Shown piece by piece: positions 17,209 through 24,830 of a DNA stretch of 50,534 bases. The position numbers and the translations under genes were made by a program. The stretch's first letter is position 1. Every line of letters starts with the position of its first letter. The DNA lies in contig JAJRQB010000100.1 of the NCBI GenBank assembly GCA_024280485.1, forward strand, positions 1 through 50,534. The letters are read 5' to 3'. Under the pieces are notes generated by a model. That model was not told the origin of the DNA and searched no databases. It worked only from the letters and a program-made list of their open reading frames with translations. Source of the stretch: Deltaproteobacteria bacterium. Lineage in GTDB: Bacteria > Desulfobacterota > Desulfuromonadia > Desulfuromonadales > Geopsychrobacteraceae.

Positions 17209-18250
17209 GAGAGGCGTGAAACCCTGGATACCCGCCCGAACCATGGTCTTCTCCTGCCTGTTTTTGTTAGTGTTTGGCGGAGTGCACTCTTCTTCATTGT
17301 TGGCTGCAGGCTTGTCTGAACAAAAGACCCTGATCAGCGGCACGGCCCTGGCGGCCGACGGTGGCCCGTTACAGGGGGTGGTTGTGATTGAGGTCGGGCG
17401 CCTCTACGGTAAGGATTTCCGCTATGGCGGCAAGACCGATGAGTTGGGGCGGTTTTCGATTGAGGTGCCCAAGGGCGGCGACTACGGCCTGCATCTCTAT
17501 GCCAGCGGTTATATCTATTTTCCCATCGGGGTCGAGGTAAAAACCGGTCAGGATAACCAGTTCAGACTGACTGCACCGCCGAATCCAGCAGCAGAGGAAG
17601 CGCCGGTCATATCCCGGGTGCAATTCTCCCCGGATTCTGAAAATCCGCCGCAGGTCTTGATCAGCCTGACTGTCGATGATCCTAACGAAAATCTGTCCCA
17701 CCAGGTTCTGGGGATAAATATCCGCACCCAGGAAGGGCTGCGCCTGCGTCCTTCGAAGATGGTCTTCCCCTGGACTCGCGATTACCCCAATGGAACCTAT
17801 AGCTTCAGCTATGCAAATCAGCAGGAGACCTTCGATCCTGCGGACTGGTTGTTTGTCGCGGCCGACAACCGCTGCTACACCTCGGCGGTACTGGGTCAGC
17901 CCTTTACCGCGGATGGGGTCCTCGCGGCCAAGAACGCTGAGCTGGCGGTGTTGAGCGATTCTGCCGAATTGACCCCCGCGCCGGCTGATGAGCAGGCGAG
18001 TCGGGAACTGGGAAAGCAGGTTTATGCTGAAAACTGTGCCGTTTGTCACTATGCTGATAAAACCATCACCAGGGTCGGGCCCGGCCTTAAAGGGCTGTTC
18101 AAGCGTTCGTTGACCCCGATAGAGAAGATTCCGGTTACCATCGAGAATATCCGCCGCCGTATTCAACAGGGTGGAGAAAATATGCCGCCCTATGGGCATA
18201 TCAAGGAACCGAAATTATCAGCGCTGCTGAGTTATCTGCAATCTCTCTAG
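17201..18250 (+). CDS. Exported protein with carboxypeptidase-regulatory-like domain and C-terminal cytochrome c
   Basis: A 349-residue product. The frame is open from 17117, but GGAGG at 17191-17195 and overlap with the preceding stop select ATG 17201. A signal peptide ends near LLAAG (about residue 37). Residues about 46-125 resemble a carboxypeptidase regulatory-like beta-sandwich (ISGTALAADGGPLQGVVV, then DELGRFSIEVPKGGDY). A middle beta-rich region follows. The C-terminal 80 residues are a class I cytochrome c with CAVCH (279-283) and a likely axial Met328 in NMPPYG. It probably works with the diheme lipoprotein as a periplasmic electron-transfer pair. The stop codon lies inside the terminal repeat of the adjacent element. 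Confidence 0.85.
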   Translation: MIERGVKPWIPARTMVFSCLFLLVFGGVHSSSLLAAGLSEQKTLISGTALAADGGPLQGVVVIEVGRLYGKDFRYGGKTDELGRFSIEVPKGGDYGLHLYASGYIYFPIGVEVKTGQDNQFRLTAPPNPAAEEAPVISRVQFSPDSENPPQVLISLTVDDPNENLSHQVLGINIRTQEGLRLRPSKMVFPWTRDYPNGTYSFSYANQQETFDPADWLFVAADNRCYTSAVLGQPFTADGVLAAKNAELAVLSDSAELTPAPADEQASRELGKQVYAENCAVCHYADKTITRVGPGLKGLFKRSLTPIEKIPVTIENIRRRIQQGGENMPPYGHIKEPKLSALLSYLQSL

Positions 18251-18416
18251 GAAGCTGTCGGACTATACAAGCTGAAGCGAAAATTTGGATGGTTGAAAAC
18301 AGATTTTCGCTCGTTTGCAGGCTCATAGCCATAGCTATGGGGTAAAAAAGAGCTGAGATATGGGCCAATCATCCGGATTTGCAGCCAGTTTATGGATAGT
18401 CCGACAGCCTCCTAGA
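18246..18416. repeat. MITE-like inverted-repeat element
   Basis: Terminal arms at 18246-18268 and 18394-18416 are inverted copies matching at 21 of 23 bases, with the shared core GCTGTCGGACTAT. Weaker pairing continues inward (GGATGGTTG against the complement of CAATCATCC), and a central CATAGCCATAGCTATGG palindrome caps the fold. CTAG flanks both ends (18247-18250 and 18412-18415), possibly a target-site duplication. There is no coding capacity. It behaves as a non-autonomous transposon or large REP-like hairpin placed between convergent genes, where it could also terminate transcription from both sides. Confidence 0.75.
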
Positions 18417-18463
18417 CCATGATTGCGCTAGCGACCCGTTGCTAGCCGTTCACTCAGAGCCGT

Positions 18464-19666
18464 TTAGAAATACCAGCGCAGCAGCAGACCACCGCTATCA
18501 CCTGCCGTGCCGAATTCGGATTGTGGAATTGAAACCGTTGGCGTCAGAGTCTGTGGCTTCTTGCCGAAATTGAGACTGTAAAAGAGATCCAGGCTTAGAT
18601 TGTCGCCGAGCGAAAAAAGAATCTGCGGGCGTAACAGGGTCGAGTCATCCTCCAGGTTTCTGATCAGCAGGCCGGTGAGGGTCACAAGGGGGTGAAGCTC
18701 CCAAGAGGGGCCGAGCAGAAGGTACTGTTGACCCAGCAGGAAGGAGAGCCCTTCAGCGAGAGGTGCTGACGAGATTGCGGCAAGATAGTCGGCCGGGTCC
18801 TCAGCGCCGGCGCCGTTATGCAGATATTCTGCAAGCATGATAATTCCGCTGTCGAAACGGTACCATAGCTCCAGGGCGCCGATAGCGAAGTTGTCATGCA
18901 GATCCCCGCCGGGAAGCCCACTGTTTTTGCCGTTGTAATGACTGATCTCCCCCTTGACACCAAGCGGGCCGAGACTGCCAGCTAAACCTAGCCCTATCAT
19001 TTCCCGATCACGTAGAACTCCACCAATCCCGAGCAGATCGATACCATTATGGTTGTCCGAGAAGGTCAGCAGGTAGCTGTTGTTGTCGGATTCATCACCG
19101 AAAACCAGTGTCCCGCCGATCTGACCACCGAGGCCGAAATAGTGCACTCCATGCAAGGCATCGACGCCCGGTCGGGTATCGGTATCGAGCGCCGAAGGTG
19201 AAAAGGGAGCGACGATGTCGAGGGGTGAGAAAATTGCGATGCGGCCGAAACCGACCGCCTGCCTGCCGATTTTCCAGTCGAAACTATTGATCGTCCCTTT
19301 CAGCGAAAGACGATCGATACCGACCTGGTTTGACCAGCGGTGGCCGCGTTTCCAGCTCTGCTCAAGGTCGCCTCTGCGGTTCGGTGAGTCGGTCGGCAGG
19401 GCAACCTGTCCCGGCGGGTCGCTGTAGAGCAGCAGGTTGTCGAGCGCAAAATCGAATTCAAACGCATCGTTTATCCGGGTTTTTAGATTAATTCTCAGGC
19501 TGTTGGCCGAGAAAAACCCACTCTTCAAGGATGAATCGGGGGACTTGTCGTAAGCAAGATCGAGGGTCTTCAGGTGCCCACTGACAACTGCCTCCTGCAA
19601 CGGACTTGAAAAAACCGGCAAGGCAGTTGCGAGGAGCAGGGTAGGGATGAGGAGCAGTCGGATCAT
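18464..19666 (-). CDS. Outer-membrane beta-barrel protein
   Basis: A 400-residue product with a cleavable signal peptide (LLLIPTLLLATALPVFS). It has many alternating-hydrophobicity strands and ends in WYF, the usual outer-membrane barrel C-terminus recognised by the BAM complex. It resembles alginate/DUF1302-type porins in length and in strand motifs such as DWKIGRQAVGFGR. Its start codon overlaps the stop of the ATPase gene by four bases (ATGA), with AGGAGA upstream, so it is translated with an ABC transporter. That context suggests an outer-membrane exit or acceptor for the transported cargo rather than a general pore, which is inference. Confidence 0.85.
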   Translation of the reverse strand: MIRLLLIPTLLLATALPVFSSPLQEAVVSGHLKTLDLAYDKSPDSSLKSGFFSANSLRINLKTRINDAFEFDFALDNLLLYSDPPGQVALPTDSPNRRGDLEQSWKRGHRWSNQVGIDRLSLKGTINSFDWKIGRQAVGFGRIAIFSPLDIVAPFSPSALDTDTRPGVDALHGVHYFGLGGQIGGTLVFGDESDNNSYLLTFSDNHNGIDLLGIGGVLRDREMIGLGLAGSLGPLGVKGEISHYNGKNSGLPGGDLHDNFAIGALELWYRFDSGIIMLAEYLHNGAGAEDPADYLAAISSAPLAEGLSFLLGQQYLLLGPSWELHPLVTLTGLLIRNLEDDSTLLRPQILFSLGDNLSLDLFYSLNFGKKPQTLTPTVSIPQSEFGTAGDSGGLLLRWYF

Positions 19667-20355
19667 CCGATCTCCTGCTGAATATCGCTCTCAAGCCGAC
19701 CATCACGCAGGCTGATCACCCGTTCGGCATGGGCGATCACCAGCGGGTCGTGTGAGCTGAAGAGGAAGGTCGTGCCCTTATCCCGGTTCAGTCTGCGCAT
19801 CAGTTGCAGCAGGTCCTCGGCGGTGCTTGAGTCAAGATTGGCGGTCGGTTCGTCAGCCAGCACCACTGCCGGTTGCGGTGCAATGGCGCGGGCGATGGCG
19901 ACCCGTTGCTGCTGGCCGCCGGAGAGATCATTCGGCCGCCGGTCTTCGAGGCCGTCGATACCGAGCTCGGCAAAGATGGCGGAGATTCTCGTTCTGCGCT
20001 CCTTGGGCGCTATTCCCTGGAGCATCAGGGTGAATTCGGCATTCTCGGCGGCGGTTAAAACCGGGATCAGGTTGTAGGACTGAAAGATGAAGCCGATTCG
20101 CCTGAGACGGAAATCAGCCAGCCCCTTGGGGTTCATTTCACTGTAATCGTTGCCGTCGACCCTGACCAACCCTGCGGTGGGTGTATCGAGGGCACCGACG
20201 AGGTTCAGTACGGTCGTTTTGCCGCTACCGGACGGCCCGGCGAGGACGGCAAACTCACCGGCCTGGATCTCAAGGGTCAAGCCCTGAACCGCCGCGATCT
20301 TCTGACTGCCGAGTGGGTAGGTCTTGTTCAGGTTGTTCAGGCTGATCAGGGACAT
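19663..20355 (-). CDS. ABC transporter ATP-binding protein, LolD/MacB type
   Basis: A 230-residue cytoplasmic ATPase. Walker A GPSGSGKT (40-47), Q-loop FQSYN, signature LSGGQ (144-148), Walker B VVLADEP with catalytic Glu169 and the H-loop SSHD are intact. The family powers mechanotransmission transporters such as LolCDE and MacB. The two permeases needed lie upstream in the same operon. It differs in sequence from the LolD at 34729-35406, so it probably serves a separate transporter. Confidence 0.93.
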   Translation of the reverse strand: MSLISLNNLNKTYPLGSQKIAAVQGLTLEIQAGEFAVLAGPSGSGKTTVLNLVGALDTPTAGLVRVDGNDYSEMNPKGLADFRLRRIGFIFQSYNLIPVLTAAENAEFTLMLQGIAPKERRTRISAIFAELGIDGLEDRRPNDLSGGQQQRVAIARAIAPQPAVVLADEPTANLDSSTAEDLLQLMRRLNRDKGTTFLFSSHDPLVIAHAERVISLRDGRLESDIQQEIG

Positions 20356-20388
20356 GGCAAATTCTTTCTTGCTGGTTTCATGTTATTT

Positions 20389-20484
20389 CCCTCTCCCTGA
20401 GGGAGAGGGTCAGGGTGAGGGGGGTGACTTGGTCCAATAATCCCCTCATCTGGTCTGCAGCCACCTTCTCCCTGAGGGAGAAGG
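20389..20484. repeat. REP-type palindrome doublet
   Basis: Two palindromes lie head to head: CCCTCTCCC-TGA-GGGAGAGGG (20389-20409) and CCTTCTCCC-TGA-GGGAGAAGG (20464-20484), with GGTGAGGGG and CCCCTCAT forming inner complementary flanks. This G/C-rich 'ctctccctgagggagag' pattern is a widespread extragenic palindrome type. It fills most of the 153-base gap between the second permease and the ATPase, splitting an otherwise tightly packed operon, and may modulate relative expression. Confidence 0.8.
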
Positions 20485-20508
20485 GTTTCATGGGAGGAGA
20501 GTACGATA

Positions 20509-21759
20509 TCAATGATGGCGCATCGCTACCGCCGGTGCGATCCGCGCCGCCTTGGCGGCAGGGTAAAGGGATGCGACAACCGACAACAGCAGAACATAAA
20601 TGGATATCTGTAGCATGTAAACGGTATCCCAGGCCGCGCGCATGACCGGGTTGAAGACTACACCACCGAATTCCATGGTCTCTGGAATGAAGTCGCGCAG
20701 GTCGATCCCGATTTCTACCAGATACCAGGTCGCGAGGGCGCCGAGAATGTTGCCGAACAGCATCGAAACCGAACCGAGTAGAAAGGCTTCAGTCATCACA
20801 GTTGCTCTCAATCTTCCCGGGGTGGCGCCGACCGCCAGGATAACCCCGAATTCCCGAATCCGTTCCATGACCGACATCAGCAGGGTGTTAACCACCCCGA
20901 TCGTCACGATGAGGACGATAATCAGGAAAATGAACTTCTGGCTGGCGTAATCGAGCTTGATGGCATTAGCCAAGTTGGCCATGGCCAGCTCCCAGCTGAC
21001 AGCATTGAGTTCTGATCCCGGTGGGAGCATGTCGGCGATGAGGGGGATCAATCTCTGTTCCAGATCCGGATTCTCGAGGATGATCGCCAATTCGTGGATC
21101 GCATCGATCTGACCGGTTATCGCCGCCGCACGCTGGCGGCCAACCATAACCAGGGAACTGTCGACCTCGCGGATGCCAGATTTGACGACTCCACGGATCC
21201 GCAACAGCTCACTGACCAACTGGCCTTCAGGCCCTTGAGCGGTAAAGACAAACTTGTTACCGACCTTCAGTTTGAGTTCGGTCAGCAGGCGGCTACCGAC
21301 CAGCGCGTCGCGACCATCGAGGGTTTTGATTAGAGCTGGCGCGTCGATATTCTTCAGCAGGGGGTTGATGGCGTTTTCGGCGACCGGATCGATACCGGTC
21401 AGCATGACGCCGCGGCTCTCACGGCTCGATTGGGCCAGCCCTGGCAGATAGAGACGCGGCAGCACCGCTTTTACCCCGTCGAGTGCGGCAATCCTGTGTT
21501 TCAGATCGACCATCGCCCCCATCTTCTCCAGGTCCCAGAACAGACGGTCATCGCGTGAGGTAACATAATCACCCCGGTAGACCGCAATATGGCCCGAACC
21601 GGAACGCACCCCGCTGTCGACCATCTGGGCATAGACCCCGAAAGAGAGGTTGTGAAAGGCCTGAACCAGCATCAGGCTGAAGCTCATAGCGACGATCGTG
21701 ATCAGGGTGCGGCGTCGGTTGCGCCAGACATTGCGCCAGGCCAGGGTCAGGATCTCCAT
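20509..21759 (-). CDS. ABC transporter permease, FtsX/MacB family
   Basis: A 416-residue inner-membrane protein. It has an N-terminal transmembrane helix after the typical WRNVWRNRRRTLITI motif, a periplasmic domain of about 220 residues, and three C-terminal helices forming the FtsX core (about 270-405). The EFGVILAVGATPGRL coupling helix contacts the ATPase. Such permeases move substrates from the outer leaflet of the inner membrane by mechanotransmission (LolC/E, MacB). It begins two bases after the first permease's stop, with AGGGAGG upstream. Paired with the next-door permease it should form a heterodimer. Confidence 0.9.
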   Translation of the reverse strand: MEILTLAWRNVWRNRRRTLITIVAMSFSLMLVQAFHNLSFGVYAQMVDSGVRSGSGHIAVYRGDYVTSRDDRLFWDLEKMGAMVDLKHRIAALDGVKAVLPRLYLPGLAQSSRESRGVMLTGIDPVAENAINPLLKNIDAPALIKTLDGRDALVGSRLLTELKLKVGNKFVFTAQGPEGQLVSELLRIRGVVKSGIREVDSSLVMVGRQRAAAITGQIDAIHELAIILENPDLEQRLIPLIADMLPPGSELNAVSWELAMANLANAIKLDYASQKFIFLIIVLIVTIGVVNTLLMSVMERIREFGVILAVGATPGRLRATVMTEAFLLGSVSMLFGNILGALATWYLVEIGIDLRDFIPETMEFGGVVFNPVMRAAWDTVYMLQISIYVLLLSVVASLYPAAKAARIAPAVAMRHH

Positions 21760-21761
21760 CT

Positions 21762-22991
21762 TTAATCCTCCCTGATCGCTGCGACCGGTTGCAGTTTGGC
21801 AGCTCGTCGCGCCGGCAGGAAACCGGCCAGCAGCGAAACCAGCAACAGCATGTAGGCCGGGTCGATGAAATTACGTTGCTCGAAAATCGCCCTGAGGTGC
21901 GGTTGGATGGTCCCTCCGGCATAGGTCACCGGGGTGATCCAGGAGGAGAGATCGAAACCGACCAGCGACATGTAAAGGCTCAGCAGCAGGCCGACAACCA
22001 AACCGAGGGCGGTGCCGAGCAGGCCGAGGAGAAATGATTCGAGCAGAACCACCAGCCTGACCTGTTGCGGGCGCAGGCCGAGCGCCATCAAAATACCGAA
22101 TTCGCGGGTGCGCTCCATCACCGACATGAACACGGTATTGAGGATACCCAGGCCGGTCGCGAAGTAGAGGATGATTACAAAGATAAAACGGCTGACATCA
22201 AAGGAGGCGATCGCCTCGCGCATCTCCGGCAGCAGTTCCCCCCAGTCGGTAGCGATCAGTCCGTCTGGCAGATAGGAGTTAAGTCTTTGCGCATCTTCTG
22301 CCGCCATCAAGGGATCTTTGACTGATAGAGCGATTTCATGGATCTTTCCCTTAAGCACCATGACCTCTTGCAGCCACTGCTGCGGGACCAGAACCAGGCC
22401 GTTGTCATGCCCCGCATGACCGGTGCGGAAGATGGCACGAACGGTCAGCAGATCATTGCCGATGGAGCCATCGGCTGCCTGGGTGACGAAAATCAGCTCA
22501 TCACCTGGAGAGACCCCGAGTTTTTGCGCCAGAGAGGACCCGAGGACTGCACCAGTGTTATCCGTATCTGTTGGAAAGGCTCCGGCAATTAATTGTGAAT
22601 GCAGTTTGGTGACGCTCTTTTCATGCTCAGGCCTTATGCCGAGCAATTCGGCTGGATAGCTGCTCTCTGCATGCGAAACCAGCCCGAAGCCGCGCAATCT
22701 TTCGCTGACACCGCGGACCGCCTTGTCCTGTTGCAAGGCTTGTAGAAGTTCGGGGTCAGCCGTAAAGTTTTTATACATGTCCCGATCATCAAGGTAGCCG
22801 CTGGCGTTGATGACCAGATGGCCATGATACTGCTCGGTTGTCGAAGAGAGAATGTCGACCAGCATGCCGGAGAAGACACCGAGGGAGAGAATCAACAGGG
22901 AGAGAGAGACCACCATCGCCGACAGGGTCAGCAGGGTGCGGCGCCGGTTGCGCCACAGGTTACGGGATGCAAGTCGCAGCAGCATGGTCAT
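21762..22991 (-). CDS. ABC transporter permease, FtsX/MacB family
   Basis: A 409-residue paralogue of the adjacent permease, with the same RNLWRNRRRTLLTL start, large periplasmic domain and EFGILMALGLRPQQV coupling helix. Four membrane segments are expected. The start overlaps the stop of the LolA-like gene in an ATGA arrangement, so translation is coupled to that carrier. Two different permeases plus a LolD-like ATPase and a LolA-like protein imitate the LolCDE-A layout. The periplasmic domain lacks any catalytic signature. Confidence 0.9.
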   Translation of the reverse strand: MTMLLRLASRNLWRNRRRTLLTLSAMVVSLSLLILSLGVFSGMLVDILSSTTEQYHGHLVINASGYLDDRDMYKNFTADPELLQALQQDKAVRGVSERLRGFGLVSHAESSYPAELLGIRPEHEKSVTKLHSQLIAGAFPTDTDNTGAVLGSSLAQKLGVSPGDELIFVTQAADGSIGNDLLTVRAIFRTGHAGHDNGLVLVPQQWLQEVMVLKGKIHEIALSVKDPLMAAEDAQRLNSYLPDGLIATDWGELLPEMREAIASFDVSRFIFVIILYFATGLGILNTVFMSVMERTREFGILMALGLRPQQVRLVVLLESFLLGLLGTALGLVVGLLLSLYMSLVGFDLSSWITPVTYAGGTIQPHLRAIFEQRNFIDPAYMLLLVSLLAGFLPARRAAKLQPVAAIRED

Positions 22992-23719
22992 CGTTTTAAG
23001 TTACGCAAGGAGAAGAAACTCTTTTCGATTCCGATATTAAAGTCGAGTTCGGAATAACGGATGATAGTTCTTTCCTCTGGATTGTCGGTCGGCTGAATCG
23101 TCAAGCGCAGCGGGATAACGCGCTCATCAATCCGTTTGACCTCATCGAAAATCAACTCGCGAACCTTGACCATCTCCTCGTCGAAATAGGCGACCGTCCC
23201 CGGCACTTCCAGCGGCAGCAGGATTTCATAAACGATTTTTCCCCAGACCACCGCAGCCTCAGGGTTGGGTATGCATTCGATCAACAGATGTTCTTTGGTC
23301 TCTTCCAGCAGAGAAAAGCTGTATTATTCATCGATCTTGTTCGCCTTGACCAGGTCATTATTGGTGATGTGGCTCCCCATCCAGGCCCCACCCATCATCG
23401 ACGGCGGCACCTTGATCACCCGATCGACCTTCGGCAGGTAGTTCCAGACCTGCTTGTCGACCTTCAGGGTTGTGACATCCCGCTCTTTAGCCGGTTCAAT
23501 GATCCGAATCAGAAAATGATCCCGTCCCAGCGACCAGGAATCCATCACCAGCGAACGCTCCCAATGCTCGGAGCGGATGCTCATCTCCATGCGAGATTTG
23601 GATGAGAGTCCCATGTACTGTTGTTCAACCTTGCGCACCAGAGCCTGAAGGTCTGTTGCCCAGAGTGAATGGGGAAATAATATCAGTGAAAAAAACAAGA
23701 ATACAGAGAGTTTAATCAT
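22988..23719 (-). pseudogene. LolA-like outer-membrane lipoprotein-sorting protein, interrupted by an in-frame TAA
   Basis: The full frame encodes a periplasmic carrier of the LolA-like type (about 243 residues): a signal peptide (FLFFSLILFPHSLWA), then the family motifs KVPPSMMGGAWMGSHITNNDLVK and a C-terminal beta-sheet region. Codon 132 is TAA (23326-23324), directly after KANKIDE. The same frame continues past it without shift (YSFSLLEETKEHL) to the natural stop overlapping the permease start. I take ATG 23719, preceded by AAGGA, as the start. Either the carrier is inactivated by a nonsense mutation, the base is a sequencing error, or there is readthrough. TAA excludes selenocysteine and pyrrolysine. 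Expression of the coupled permease could be reduced. Confidence 0.85.
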
Positions 23720-23848
23720 CAGGATCCTTAAGGAGGAGAGGTGTCGCCTCATTATACAAAATTTCATTGGTAACGGGACAACTCATGTCGCTTAGTTTCA
23801 GCAATTCGAGGTAGACTGCCGTTGTGAACACTTGATTGAGGAGTACGC

Positions 23849-24751
23849 ATGGCAAATTGGTTCGGTAAAAAGCGTTTGGGATTAGCATTGGGCGGCGGCG
23901 CCGCTCGAGGATTGGCCCATATCGGGGTCCTGCAAGCTTTTGAAGAAGCTGGCATCCCAATTGACGTACTCACTGGTACCAGCATGGGGGCAATTATTGC
24001 TGGGATGTATGCTGCTCGCCCACAGGCCGATCTGTTACGCAAACAATTCGAATCTTACCTGGAGAGTGATCTCTTTCGTAAGTCTCGTCTCGATTTTGCC
24101 ATCGACCGGGAACAGGTCGAAGGAGACGGTCTCTTTTACCGTTACTCACAATTTGCGCGTAAAAAGATATTTCTTACCCTGTCGATGACCAAGTTGGCCT
24201 TTGTTTCTCAAGAGACTGCTGATAAGAGTTTTGCCTTTTTGCTGCCAGATATCGATATAGAACAGATGACACTCCCCTTTGCCGTCAGCGCTCTCGATCT
24301 ACATAGCTGTCGCGAGGTGGTGCTGAACCGCGGATCACTGCGCCTTGCCGTCGCTGCTACCAGCGCCCTGCCGGGCGTGTTGCCGCCAGTCGAGTGGAAC
24401 GGTCATCTGCTGGTTGACGGCGGCTGGATCAACGCGGTACCGATCACCCCGGCGCGCCAGTTAGGTGCCGACCTGGTGATTGCCATTGATGTCGGTTGCG
24501 AACTCGGCGAGTCCGATGCCACCAGTGGGCTTGGGATCGTTTTCAGGGCGGATGTCGCGGCGCGGAATGCCCTGTCGAAATTACAATTAACTCAGGCTGA
24601 CCTGGTGATCCGTCCTGATGTGGGCGACAATCATTGGGCCGATTTTAGTCGGGCAGAGGTGCTGATCGCCGAAGGTTATCAGGCTGCCAAAGAGAAAGTG
24701 CCAAAGATCCGCAGCCTGTTACGCGGCCACACTTTTCGATTATCACGTTGA
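23849..24751 (+). CDS. Patatin-like phospholipase
   Basis: A 300-residue cytoplasmic hydrolase of the patatin/RssA family. The oxyanion-hole motif GGGAARG (15-21), nucleophile elbow GTSMG with Ser45, and the catalytic-dyad DGG with Asp190 are all present, so it should cleave acyl esters of phospholipids. GAGG before ATG 23849 supports the start. No signal peptide is present. It stands alone between oppositely oriented genes and has no obvious partner. It diverges from the LolA-like operon, with about 130 bases between them that must hold both promoters. Confidence 0.9.
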   Translation: MANWFGKKRLGLALGGGAARGLAHIGVLQAFEEAGIPIDVLTGTSMGAIIAGMYAARPQADLLRKQFESYLESDLFRKSRLDFAIDREQVEGDGLFYRYSQFARKKIFLTLSMTKLAFVSQETADKSFAFLLPDIDIEQMTLPFAVSALDLHSCREVVLNRGSLRLAVAATSALPGVLPPVEWNGHLLVDGGWINAVPITPARQLGADLVIAIDVGCELGESDATSGLGIVFRADVAARNALSKLQLTQADLVIRPDVGDNHWADFSRAEVLIAEGYQAAKEKVPKIRSLLRGHTFRLSR

Positions 24752-24830
24752 TGAATCTGTTTTTGATTCAGAGCAGGGAGTTGAATCTGGATTGAGAAAA
24801 TCGTATTCAATTGACCTGAAAAGATCAGAG

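Noticed and set aside
17369-18199. 276-codon open frame on the - strand
   Set aside because: It lies entirely opposite the cytochrome gene, has no ribosome site and encodes no recognisable protein. High GC makes such antisense frames common.
18464-19666. Barrel plus nearby cytochromes as an extracellular electron-transfer porin-cytochrome conduit
   Set aside because: Known conduits use multiheme cytochromes with many CxxCH sites. Here only three intact sites exist, and the barrel is coupled to an ABC transporter on the opposite strand.
23324-23326. Recoding of the TAA codon
   Set aside because: TAA is not used for selenocysteine or pyrrolysine, and no hairpin or slippery context for programmed readthrough was seen.
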